Origin: Bacteroides faecis MAJ27
GTDB lineage: Bacteria; Bacteroidota; Bacteroidia; Bacteroidales; Bacteroidaceae
Direction: 5' to 3'
Length of the DNA: 64,000 nucleotides
Assembly: GCF_900106755.1 (NCBI RefSeq)
Contig: NZ_FNNN01000005.1
Coordinates: forward strand, 1 to 64,000
The position numbers and the translations under genes were made by a program. The notes beneath the pieces are model-generated. The model made no database searches, was not told the DNA's origin, and worked only from the letters and a program-made list of their open reading frames with translations. Shown here piece by piece: positions 19,785-28,305 of the stretch (the first letter of the stretch is position 1; every line of letters starts with the position of its first letter).

Positions 19785-20572
19785 AGAAGATATTCGCGCA
19801 GGCTTACTTGTGGATATTGCTGTTGTTGCTGTATTCCCCTATTGTGATTATTGTGATCTATTCCTTTACCGAAGCCAAAGTATTAGGTAACTGGACCGGA
19901 TTTTCCACCAGACTTTATTCATCGCTTTTTAATACAGGTGCCCATCACTCTCTGATGAACGCCCTGATCAATACCATTACCATCGCGTTGCTGGCTGCCA
20001 CTGCATCTACCTTGCTGGGCAGCATTGCCGCTATCGGTATCTTTAATTTAAAGGCACGTTCGCGCAAGGCGATTGGCTTTGTGAACAGTATTCCTATTCT
20101 GAACGGTGATATTATAACCGGTATATCGCTTTTCCTTTTATTCGTATCTTTGGGAATCACGCAAGGATATACGACGGTAGTACTGGCGCACATCACCTTT
20201 TGTACTCCCTACGTCGTATTAAGCGTGCTGCCACGTCTGAAACAGATGAATCCGAACATTTATGAAGCTGCCCTCGACTTGGGAGCCACTCCTATGCAGG
20301 CATTGCGGAAAGTGATCATTCCGGAGATTCGTCCGGGAATGATCAGCGGTTTTATGCTTGCTCTGACGCTGTCAATCGATGATTTTGCCGTCACTGTATT
20401 TACGATCGGCAATCAAGGGCTGGAAACACTTTCCACCTATATTTATGCCGATGCCCGCAAAGGAGGTCTGACTCCGGAGCTCCGTCCGCTGTCCGCTATT
20501 ATTTTTGTGGTGGTGCTGGCATTGCTCATAGTGATTAATTACCGTGCCGGAAAAACGAAGAAGAAAGATTAA
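19778..20572 (+). CDS. potC: Spermidine/putrescine ABC transporter permease
   Basis: Second membrane subunit, 264 residues with about six transmembrane helices. The EAA loop is YEAALDLGATPMQALRKVIIPE. The start ATG at 19778 overlaps the end of potB and has a strong GGAGGAGG site upstream. The stop codon shares one base with the potD start (TAATG). Confidence 0.92.
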   Translation: MVKKIFAQAYLWILLLLLYSPIVIIVIYSFTEAKVLGNWTGFSTRLYSSLFNTGAHHSLMNALINTITIALLAATASTLLGSIAAIGIFNLKARSRKAIGFVNSIPILNGDIITGISLFLLFVSLGITQGYTTVVLAHITFCTPYVVLSVLPRLKQMNPNIYEAALDLGATPMQALRKVIIPEIRPGMISGFMLALTLSIDDFAVTVFTIGNQGLETLSTYIYADARKGGLTPELRPLSAIIFVVVLALLIVINYRAGKTKKKD

Positions 20573-21948
20573 TGAACATGTGCTGCTACGTAAATAAAAT
20601 GAAAAGAATAGTTTCTGTTATCCTGTTTTTACTGGTCCTGGCCGGTTCTCTGAGCAGTTGTTACAATTCCGGTGAGCCACGCGAGAAAGTCCTTAAAATC
20701 TATAACTGGGCAGATTATATAGGCGAGGGGGTACTCGAAGACTTTCAGGCATACTATAAAGAACAGACAGGCGAAAATATCCGCATCGTTTATCAGACAT
20801 TTGATATCAACGAGATCATGTTGACGAAGATCGAAAAGGGGCATGAGGATTTTGATGTGGTTTGTCCGTCGGAATATATCATTGAGCGAATGCTGAAAAA
20901 GCATCTGCTGCTGCCCATTGACACCACTTTTGCCCATTCTCCCAACTACATGAACAATGTGGCGCCGTTTATCCGTGAACAGATTAATAAGCTGAGTCAG
21001 CCGGGTGAAGAAGCGAGCCGCTATGCGGTCTGCTATATGTGGGGAACGGCGGGAATCCTGTATAATCGGGCGTTTGTTCCCGATTCCGATGCTTCCTCTT
21101 GGGAATGCCTCTGGGACAAGAAATATGCAGGCAAGATTCTGATGAAAGACAGTTACCGGGATGCCTACGGAACAGCCGTTATCTATGCCCATGCCAAAGA
21201 GCTGGAAGAGGGAACCATGACGGTGGAGGACCTGATGAACGACTATTCGCCGCGTGCTATGGAGGTGGCCGAGAAGTATCTGAAAGCGATGAAGCCGAAT
21301 ATTGCCGGATGGGAAGCGGACTTCGGCAAAGAGATGATGACGAAGAATAAAGCATGGCTGAACATGACTTGGAGCGGTGATGCGATCTGGGCAATTGAAG
21401 AGGCGAATGCGGTGGGAGTAGATCTTGATTATGTAGTTCCGAAAGAAGGAAGTAATATCTGGTATGATGGCTGGGTGATTCCTAAATATGCGAAGAATCC
21501 GGTGGCTGCCAGTTACTTTATCAACTTTATGTGCCGTCCGGACATTGCGTTACGGAATATGGACTTCTGCGGATATGTGAGTTCTATCGCTACTCCGGAG
21601 ATTCTGGAGGAGAAAGTAGATACGACTTTGGATTATTACGCCGATTTGAGTTATTTCTTTGGCCCGGATGCCGACAGCATACAGATTGACAAGATTCAAT
21701 ATCCCGACCGTAAAGTAGTGGAACGTTGCGCTATGATTCGTGACTTCGGAGATAAAACCAAAGAAGTGCTGGATATCTGGTCGCGCATAAAAGGAGACAA
21801 TCTGGGGGTAGGTATTACTATTCTGATTTTTGTAGTGGTAGCCTTGATGAGCGGGTGGATGATTTATAAGAGATGGCAGCGTTACAATCGTCGGAAACAA
21901 CAGAACCGCAGAAGCAGAAGAAAGAGAAAAAAGAATGTGAAGCGGTAA
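20572..21948 (+). CDS. potD: Polyamine-binding lipoprotein with C-terminal membrane anchor
   Basis: Substrate-binding subunit of the polyamine importer, 458 residues. The lipobox LSSC gives lipidated C30; the ATG at 20599 would give a tidier signal peptide than 20572, but 20572 is coupled to the potC stop. The solute-binding fold (LKIYNWADYIGEGVLEDF to EVLDIWSRIKG) fills ~40-410. Unusually, it then has a hydrophobic segment (about 417-437) and a very basic tail rich in Arg and Lys (RRSRRKRKKNVKR). E. coli PotD ends after the binding domain. The protein may thus be anchored at both ends. Confidence 0.9.
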   Translation: MNMCCYVNKMKRIVSVILFLLVLAGSLSSCYNSGEPREKVLKIYNWADYIGEGVLEDFQAYYKEQTGENIRIVYQTFDINEIMLTKIEKGHEDFDVVCPSEYIIERMLKKHLLLPIDTTFAHSPNYMNNVAPFIREQINKLSQPGEEASRYAVCYMWGTAGILYNRAFVPDSDASSWECLWDKKYAGKILMKDSYRDAYGTAVIYAHAKELEEGTMTVEDLMNDYSPRAMEVAEKYLKAMKPNIAGWEADFGKEMMTKNKAWLNMTWSGDAIWAIEEANAVGVDLDYVVPKEGSNIWYDGWVIPKYAKNPVAASYFINFMCRPDIALRNMDFCGYVSSIATPEILEEKVDTTLDYYADLSYFFGPDADSIQIDKIQYPDRKVVERCAMIRDFGDKTKEVLDIWSRIKGDNLGVGITILIFVVVALMSGWMIYKRWQRYNRRKQQNRRSRRKRKKNVKR

Positions 21949-21969
21949 GCTAAAACACCCGGTAGTAAG

Positions 21970-22032
21970 CGGTGGATGATAAACGGATGATACGGTTGGA
22001 ACCGGGCATCGTTTGTCATCCACCGTTTTTTT
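21970..22032 (+). terminator. Large branched terminator after potD
   Basis: A 16-bp stem (21970-21985 with 22010-22025, one G-T pair) encloses a second small hairpin (CGGTT/AACCG) and is followed by seven T. The T tract runs into the stop codon of the converging minus-strand gene (22031-22033). Confidence 0.85.
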
Positions 22033-22726
22033 ATCCTGCTCTTTTCATGGAACGGATGATGTCTTTCGTCTCTTTGTCTACACGCAGAGATTCAATGATT
22101 TTCTGCAATGATTTATTGTAGGTCCAGTTATCCAGCCTGCTCTGTTGGAGATACTTCATTGTTTTATCCGGAAATTTAATGAAGCAGATGGATATCATCC
22201 ATGCCATTGCCATACGTGCATAGTAGGCCCCGTGTGTAAATCGGTCGGCATATGCCAGCAATGAATCGATATGCTCCTCATCTACATAATGAAACAGCAT
22301 CACGATTCCGAACCGGAGCTGATACTCTTCTTTTGATTCCAGATAAGGCTGGACAAACTGCCATATCGTTTCTTTTCCTTTCCGTGCCGCTGTCTTCAGT
22401 TCGCCGGAGAAAATGTCGCATACAGCCCAGTTATTGATTCGCGGGACGAAGAGGCGAATGTATTTGATTCGTTCTTCCGGTTCCATCTTGGCACGTCCGA
22501 TCACCATTCCCTGTAGCATTGTCTCTTCGTAATACAGTGTATCGGTTGCTTCGACGAACGTGCGCCAGTCTTCTTTCTTGGCTATTTCTTTAGCCATTGT
22601 TCTGAGTTGCGGGATACGTACGCCGAGAATATTATCGGCACCGGGAATTAAAGAAGAATGAAATTCCCTGTATGTAGGGTCTTCCAGCGTTTTCAGCTCG
22701 TTTCGGACGTTTTCTGTTGTTGTCAT
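22031..22726 (-). CDS. DNA alkylation repair protein, AlkD-like
   Basis: A 231-residue all-helical protein of the AlkD/HEAT-repeat DNA glycosylase family, which removes alkylated bases without base flipping. Family segments include GVRIPQLRTMAKEIAK, LYYEETMLQGMVIG, INNWAVCDIF and ARMAMAWMISICFIKFP. I start at the ATG at 22726 (MTTTENVRNEL); the open frame upstream covers the promoter. The -7 element TATATTTG is the complement of 22749-22756. Confidence 0.85.
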   Translation of the reverse strand: MTTTENVRNELKTLEDPTYREFHSSLIPGADNILGVRIPQLRTMAKEIAKKEDWRTFVEATDTLYYEETMLQGMVIGRAKMEPEERIKYIRLFVPRINNWAVCDIFSGELKTAARKGKETIWQFVQPYLESKEEYQLRFGIVMLFHYVDEEHIDSLLAYADRFTHGAYYARMAMAWMISICFIKFPDKTMKYLQQSRLDNWTYNKSLQKIIESLRVDKETKDIIRSMKRAG

Positions 22727-22748
22727 TAGAGTAGATTTATTATTTATG

Positions 22749-22756
22749 CAAATATA
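22749..22756 (-). promoter_or_regulatory. -7 promoter element of the AlkD-like gene
   Basis: The complement reads TATATTTG, a perfect TAnnTTTG, about 23 nt before the start codon at 22726. Confidence 0.6.
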
Positions 22757-22830
22757 AAAAAAGAGTGTGGTTTCTTTATGCAGCCACACTCTCTTTTGTC
22801 TTTTATTCTATAAATAATGAAGCAGTCACC

Positions 22831-23484
22831 CTATTTCTTAGTCATATCAAAAGAAAATGTGGTAGCCGGAAATGTATCAAATGCTTCTTCGTTTACCGTA
22901 ACTTCCGTTGCCTGAATAGCAAACGTTAGTTTCTGTCCTTCGTAAGCGTATTTGCCTTTCTCGTCTGCTTTGATTGTTACTTTCACGGTGAGTTTGGGAG
23001 TCTCTTCTTCTCCTTCTGCTTTTACTGACGGCTGCTCCATTGCGATTTCCAATACTAAAGGTTCAGGTGAAAGTTGAAGCAAGATGTTATCTTTGTTGTC
23101 GTTGAAAGCTGCCTGATAAGGGATTTTGTATTCTATATCTCCCACAGCTTTAATGATGGCTTCGGCAGCCTCCGGATCTGTGATAATGCTTTTGATCAGA
23201 CCATCTACCGGAAATTTGCTGATTAAAATATGGTTATCTTTCAATTCGGCATTTACGGCGACTCCTTCCTCCGTTTCATTCCCTGTACTTTCCAGGGGAG
23301 CAACAGATGTTGTCTGCATTTTACCGGAGTAGGTTCCTTCTACATCTTTGATGGAATATACCGGAATACTTTCGTCATCATCACTGCTACAGGAACTAAA
23401 GGTGCTTGCCAGCCCCAACGCCATTACCAATAAAACAAAACGACCAAGACAACATACTTTTTTCATTTCAGTTAAAGTTTTCAT
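22831..23484 (-). CDS. DUF4840-like lipoprotein
   Basis: A 217-residue secreted lipoprotein: signal peptide followed by the lipobox FSSC and an SSDDDES surface-export-like acidic stretch right after the cysteine, typical of surface-exposed Bacteroides lipoproteins. The mature part is beta-rich (VEGTYSGKMQT, KLTFAIQATEVTVNEEAF) and resembles DUF4840. Function unknown. ATG at 23484 is preferred over the TTG at 23496; an ATG at 23466 is also possible. Confidence 0.7.
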   Translation of the reverse strand: MKTLTEMKKVCCLGRFVLLVMALGLASTFSSCSSDDDESIPVYSIKDVEGTYSGKMQTTSVAPLESTGNETEEGVAVNAELKDNHILISKFPVDGLIKSIITDPEAAEAIIKAVGDIEYKIPYQAAFNDNKDNILLQLSPEPLVLEIAMEQPSVKAEGEEETPKLTVKVTIKADEKGKYAYEGQKLTFAIQATEVTVNEEAFDTFPATTFSFDMTKK

Positions 23485-23569
23485 ACTGTTAAACAAATTA
23501 GATTATTAATTCTCAAAATTAAGGTGTACGTACATAGAGTAAATACCGGGAATCACGGAATACTGCATC

Positions 23570-23633
23570 ATGAAAATAAAAAAGAAAAAGGTACTCCCGC
23601 CGGTTTCTCCGTCTAAATCGTGCCGGAGTACCT
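23570..23633 (-). terminator. Terminator after the degenerate hybrid regulator
   Basis: AAGGTACTCC (23587-23596) pairs perfectly with GGAGTACCTT (23624-23633). Read on the minus strand, the stem is followed by a T-rich run (complement of 23570-23586). It lies 26 nt past the regulator stop. Confidence 0.8.
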
Positions 23634-23658
23634 TCAGACCTGTTTTTAAATGTCTGTT

Positions 23659-25368
23659 TTATTCAGAATATTTTTTTCTGATTGACTCTCTTGGAGTAAT
23701 TCCGAAGTATTCTTTATACCTGTTGCGGAAGTTTTTCAGATCTTTCAGCCCAATCATTTCCGGTATTATGCTGACCGGATACTTTCCGCTTTCCAATAAC
23801 TCATGTGCTTTCTCCATGCGAATGGCTTCGATGAAGACGTTGGGAGCTTCACCGGTCAGTGACTTCCATTTGTTATAGAATTTGGTTCTGCTCATTCCCA
23901 GGTGTGAAGCTATTTCATCTATTGTCAGGTTTTCCTTCTCTATGCGCTCCAGAACATAATCTTTTGCTTCATCAATCAGTGACTTCCTGACATCTTCAAG
24001 AGTCTCCATGCCGGTCTCGGCAGACTGTACCTTCAAGAATTGTTCTCCGAACACTTTGTGGAGGAATGCTTTTCTCAAAAGGCGGCTGTTTCTGATAAGA
24101 ACGGAAATCTCTATCTTTAAATCTTCCACGTGAAAGGGGGTGTGCATAAATGTATCTGCTAATGAAGCTTCCCTTTTGTTGCGTTGATCCACATCGATAT
24201 GCGATCCGTAAAGAATAACCGGTATGATCGATGTCTCTTTAGAAGTCTTCAATCTTGAAGAAAGTTCATCACCACCCATTCCATGCAGCACTGTGTCACA
24301 TATCAGCAGGTCCGGATGTTCTTTTTTTATACACGCCAATGCTTCCTGTCCATTATTAAAGCTTCTTACTATATATTTCTCCGACAGACATGTTTCCAGA
24401 TAGAACCTGAAATCGTCATTACTATCCGCCAAAACTACGACCGGTCGGGACGAACTTCTTTTCTGCGTACCTTTGTGGAATAAAGCATCGGTCTTTTCCT
24501 CTTCCACATTCTTTTCGATGTGAACAAAAGTGTGCCCGGATGCGTTCTCACATAAACATTTCACAGGAAAGCGTAATGCGATAGTCTGGCATGAATGGTT
24601 AATCAGTATTTCTCCGTTACATAGCTCAATCAGCCTTTTGCATAGAGTGCTTTTGGCGAAATGATATCTGGATTCCGTTTTCTGTTTAAGAAGATGCTTT
24701 GTAGAACATTTGTAACACTTCATCAGATTGCTGCTTTCGGTATGAGTAGTGCTGATTTCCCAATATTTGTTGCATAAAGATGCATTTAAAGTAATGTTTT
24801 TTGATGCCTCAGAATGATCTATTGCATTCTTGATAAACTTCTCAATAACGGGAGAAATTTTACTTTTATCTATCCATACGCTGGCATATTTAAACTCCGT
24901 CCGGATTTCTAATTTTACCTGTTTACTTGTCGCATGATCTTGTAGAGAAGAAATTCTGCTATTAAGGAAATTTCCTAGTTCATATTCTGCAAAATTCATT
25001 CTTTTGGAATAGATGAATAGTTGTTTCATATCCATTAGCCTGGCTAAATGTTCGTTGAGGCAATCTATGTTGCGGATGGCCAATGACAGATCCTTTTTGA
25101 TACTGTCAGGACAATCATTGTTGCAGGCTGACTTCAGCGGAGTGTGAAGTGATGTGACCGGAGTACGGATATTCTGGAAAGAATCTATAAAGTATTGATT
25201 TTCTTCTTTTAAGAAAGCGATTTCTTTCTTCATGGTAGATGTATGGAATACGAACCAATACAATAAAAACACTCCTGCTACCGAAAATAAAATTGAGAAT
25301 AATTCATTTTGAGTAGTTATAGCTGTGAATATGGAAGCGGATAATGACGTTATAATTAAATATCTCAT
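23659..25368 (-). CDS. Degenerate hybrid two-component regulator (kinase-receiver-AraC)
   Basis: A 569-residue protein with two N-terminal membrane helices (about 3-19 and 23-42), a histidine-kinase-like region (55-275), a receiver (310-430) and a C-terminal AraC DNA-binding domain (about 465-565, with IDEIASHLGMSRTKFYNKWK). It resembles a hybrid two-component system of the kind that controls PULs, but without the periplasmic sensor. The H-box reads FQNIRTP, so the phosphoacceptor His is Q65. The N-box is partial (IEKFIKNAIDH) and the DxGxG motif is absent. The receiver keeps D358 but has T410 for the conserved Lys. It probably works without phosphorylation (inference). Confidence 0.85.
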   Translation of the reverse strand: MRYLIITSLSASIFTAITTQNELFSILFSVAGVFLLYWFVFHTSTMKKEIAFLKEENQYFIDSFQNIRTPVTSLHTPLKSACNNDCPDSIKKDLSLAIRNIDCLNEHLARLMDMKQLFIYSKRMNFAEYELGNFLNSRISSLQDHATSKQVKLEIRTEFKYASVWIDKSKISPVIEKFIKNAIDHSEASKNITLNASLCNKYWEISTTHTESSNLMKCYKCSTKHLLKQKTESRYHFAKSTLCKRLIELCNGEILINHSCQTIALRFPVKCLCENASGHTFVHIEKNVEEEKTDALFHKGTQKRSSSRPVVVLADSNDDFRFYLETCLSEKYIVRSFNNGQEALACIKKEHPDLLICDTVLHGMGGDELSSRLKTSKETSIIPVILYGSHIDVDQRNKREASLADTFMHTPFHVEDLKIEISVLIRNSRLLRKAFLHKVFGEQFLKVQSAETGMETLEDVRKSLIDEAKDYVLERIEKENLTIDEIASHLGMSRTKFYNKWKSLTGEAPNVFIEAIRMEKAHELLESGKYPVSIIPEMIGLKDLKNFRNRYKEYFGITPRESIRKKYSE

Positions 25369-26684
25369 ATTTATTTGTTTTATAGTAACGTCACTTGGTG
25401 AAACCGGTCTATTCCTCCTGTCTGAGTTTAAAACGAAAAATGCACAGTATTATAGTCTTATGATTGTATATCAATAAGTTCAAATAACATGATCTCAAAA
25501 TTAGTTGTTCTTTGAAGGTTGATAATGGGAATGTGTAGTATATATGTAGAGTTTTAATTCTAATGCTTAAACTCTTTCTAAAGGAATGGTGATTTTCCTC
25601 CAAGTAACAATAATTATTTGATTGTTTTTTATTGATTATATATGTTGAATAGTTTATTCGAAATATGGTAGGACAGGAGGTGGTCTTGTCTTGTGTTGGG
25701 TACTTTTGGAATATTTTCCATTAAGTACCAATTTAGATTTTCTCATTTGTAGGTAATAGGATAATATATACGCATTTTTTTATAATAAGGTATTGCTTGC
25801 TTTAATGAGGTAAAGATACGCCTTAGTTATAAAAAATTGATATAATATTTGATTAAAAATGAATACTTATCACTTTTGGTGTTATATTTACGATAAAAGG
25901 GATGAAAAACTTGTATATTTTTAATACAATGTTATATTTATTGTTCTATGAAAAATATGGGTAATCGTAATGAATGGTATACCTGTAATTAAAATAGTGT
26001 TAAAATAGAAGGCAGTAGGACCGAAGCTACTATTGAACCCTTTGTTTGCAAATTGGCGGTGAGTGCCGATAAAGTAGATTTTAGTGAGGTCGTTCTAAAA
26101 AGTATACTTGATAAATAGGTATAATGCTGTGCATGTTTTCCTATATTTATCAGGTTCATTTGAAGTATTCTACTGTATGAATTAAAGAGTTTTGGTTATC
26201 TATTAATGGTCTAGTGTTTATGTTTTATCCTGTTACAGTTGTATATCTATTGGGATGCACAACAGTAACCGGGTTGTAGCACAGGTCTGTCTGTCCGGTT
26301 GCTCAACTGTAACTTCATAGTCTCTTTATGATTGGATAGGGGATGCGAAGAAAAAGTGCAGTTTAGGTTGGAAAAAAGGTGAAAAGTATATAGATGTTTT
26401 TTGTAAACTTATAGAAAAAAGTATGCTTTTTGAGGGCTAAAGTATTGATTAGTAGTGCTGTGATATTTTTGTTTCTCCCCTTATAATAATTAGATTAGAT
26501 ACAAAAATGTCACAGCATTCATCTGATAATCCTCGGTTGCTACTTCTCTTTTTTTAGCCCATTACTTTCCCACCAGTTAATTATATGAGCGTTGGAAGAG
26601 TAAATAGCTTCCGGAGGATGATCAATTAAATAAAGCCCGTATATTATTTTATTAGAGAATGGTACACGAATTTCTCAGAATTGT
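25369..26684. other. Long AT-rich intergenic region
   Basis: 1.3 kb without a convincing gene. A 64-codon minus-strand frame (25409-25603) has no protein-like features. Two short open stretches look more protein-like but lack a start codon: 25993-26118 (+), ending ...VDFSEVVLKSILDK, and 26540-26674 (-), containing LIDHPPEAIYSSNAH. They may be gene remnants. The 22-bp-phased array at 26232 lies here. Nothing else recognisable. Confidence 0.6.
26232..26328. repeat. 22-bp-phased repeat array 3
   Basis: Units start at 26257 (GCACAACAGTAACC), 26279 (GCACAGGTC) and 26301 (GCTCAACTGTAAC), 22 bp apart. The outer arms GTTACAGTTG (26232-26241) and CAACTGTAAC (26304-26313) are perfect complements. The left CTATTGG and the right flank ACTTCAT...AGTCTCTT also occur at the array at 16215. 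It lies ~370 nt beyond the stop of the minus-strand LamG gene. Confidence 0.7.
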
Positions 26685-27938
26685 TTATTCTTTGTTTTTC
26701 TGTGTTACTTCGATACCGTCCGGCCACATAACTTTAGAATGGGCTATTGCATCATTACCATTGCCTGTTTGATCTATCGCTTTATCGCCTTCTCCTTCAT
26801 TAAATTTCCAATAAGCACACAAACCGGGTGTGGTAGGCTCTACACTGTACATATTCTGATAGATTTCTTCTTGTGTACGGGCTACGTTCCAAATACGTGC
26901 CTCGCAAATTTCACCATCAAGTTGGCGGAGAAATACATCAGGTTCATCATAAGAGTGACCTATCTTGAACATGTAGGCCTGTTTCTCACGTTCTTGTTTA
27001 CCCAGATTGATCGGTGTACCGTTACCATAATCTTCGATGCGACTCTGTTCCTTGCCATCTACATACATAATAGCAGTTTTATGTTCTGTATCGTAGGTCA
27101 CAGCTACATGATACCACTCATTTGCCTGCAGCAGTTTGTTGTTACTTGGATTGGGGAATTTTACATCACCGGGACTTGAGAATTGTAATTGTTGACGTGG
27201 GAAACCGGCATCTCCGATGCGGAACAAACAGTATTGTTCTATACCCATGATAGTGGAAATATCTCTTTCAAACTTGTTCACACGGATAATGGCTTCAAAT
27301 GTCAATTGTGCCATATTGTTCACAACTGAAGCAGTAGGACTTCCGAAATCAAAACCGGGCACTTCGAAGTAGTTATCTTTTAAGCTGGCAGCGGTAGTTA
27401 TGGCACTGGAACGGCGTATCACGTAACAGATTGTTCTGGAGCCTCCTAGAATACTCATTCCATTTGAAGCTTGGTCGATGGTGACAGGTAACAAATAGCC
27501 TGCGTCAATTTCCAGGTCGGTGAGAGATGAGAAATCAATGGTGATAGGTTTCGAGGTGATTTCACCCTTTGGGATAACGACTTGTTCTGCCGAAAATTTG
27601 TAATGCCTGGAGTCAAGTACTGTAAACTTGGTTCCGAGGCGGGCGTTGTAAATGTCAGCGAGTGACGGCTCTGCTTTGAAATTAACATTGATATCTGCAT
27701 CTGTAGGAAATGCGAGTACAGCCGAGATTTCTTTCTTTCCGTCTGCAATTGTCCGGTTGAAAGTAAAGTTGCTAACATCTTGCAATTCGGCAGCGTCAAT
27801 GTAGACAACATTGTCGAAAGGAGAGGCATTGTTGTAGTCTTTGTTGTCGCAACTCACTGCCGATAGCAACGTGGCTAAGGTGATGCCTGCAAAAGAGGCA
27901 GTCGACAAAGCGTTTCGAAAGATTCTTTTTGTTTTCAT
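26685..27938 (-). CDS. DUF1735 and LamG-domain surface lipoprotein
   Basis: A 417-residue lipoprotein (lipobox AVSC, lipidated C30). Residues ~40-175 are a DUF1735 domain; ~195-405 form a LamG/concanavalin A-like jelly roll (NEWYHVAVTYD, MYVDGKEQSR, DGEICEARIWNVART, AYWKFNEGEG). Such proteins bind glycans at the cell surface and usually belong to host-glycan PULs. It is the last gene of the endoglycosidase locus, but a 367-nt gap with strong hairpins separates it from the GH18 gene, so it may have separate expression. Confidence 0.85.
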   Translation of the reverse strand: MKTKRIFRNALSTASFAGITLATLLSAVSCDNKDYNNASPFDNVVYIDAAELQDVSNFTFNRTIADGKKEISAVLAFPTDADINVNFKAEPSLADIYNARLGTKFTVLDSRHYKFSAEQVVIPKGEITSKPITIDFSSLTDLEIDAGYLLPVTIDQASNGMSILGGSRTICYVIRRSSAITTAASLKDNYFEVPGFDFGSPTASVVNNMAQLTFEAIIRVNKFERDISTIMGIEQYCLFRIGDAGFPRQQLQFSSPGDVKFPNPSNNKLLQANEWYHVAVTYDTEHKTAIMYVDGKEQSRIEDYGNGTPINLGKQEREKQAYMFKIGHSYDEPDVFLRQLDGEICEARIWNVARTQEEIYQNMYSVEPTTPGLCAYWKFNEGEGDKAIDQTGNGNDAIAHSKVMWPDGIEVTQKNKE

Positions 27939-28178
27939 GCGATTCTTGTTTTTTAGTAATTAGATTAATTCTTTATATATGGTGATATTAATTTCGTTCT
28001 TTATTGATTCTTTTTTTATAGTCCTTGGACTTTTATGAGACTTTAGATTTTATAGTTTGGGTCATTGGCCGGTATATTTATTATCTAAGTTTATGCTTTT
28101 TCTCGAAAAAACAGGTGTTACGCTTTTTATCTTTATGGCAAAATATTCTTTTGATTGCTTATATAATATGAAGAAAAG

Positions 28179-28284
28179 ACTGGGAGTGTTCCTGTAAGAG
28201 TGTTGTTTCTTATGCAACACTCCCAGTTCTTTTTCTTTATCCGACGCAATGCCTGCTTTAGCATACTTTTAAAGAGGCATTGCG
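28179..28284 (-). terminator. Tandem hairpins between the GH18 and LamG genes
   Basis: Read in the direction of transcription, the first hairpin is CGCAATGCC/GGCATTGCG (28245-28253 with 28276-28284). The second is a perfect 12-bp stem (28179-28190 with 28216-28227) followed by TCTTTTCTTC. A third segment (28198-28205) can instead pair with 28215-28222, so the second region has two exclusive folds. This is either a terminator or an attenuator. The rest of 27939-28305 shows nothing clear. Confidence 0.7.
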
Positions 28285-28305
28285 CCAGATTGTATTACAC
28301 CTTAA

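Noticed and set aside
25409..25603. 64-codon minus-strand frame in the long gap
   Set aside because: AT-driven composition, no start context, no motif.
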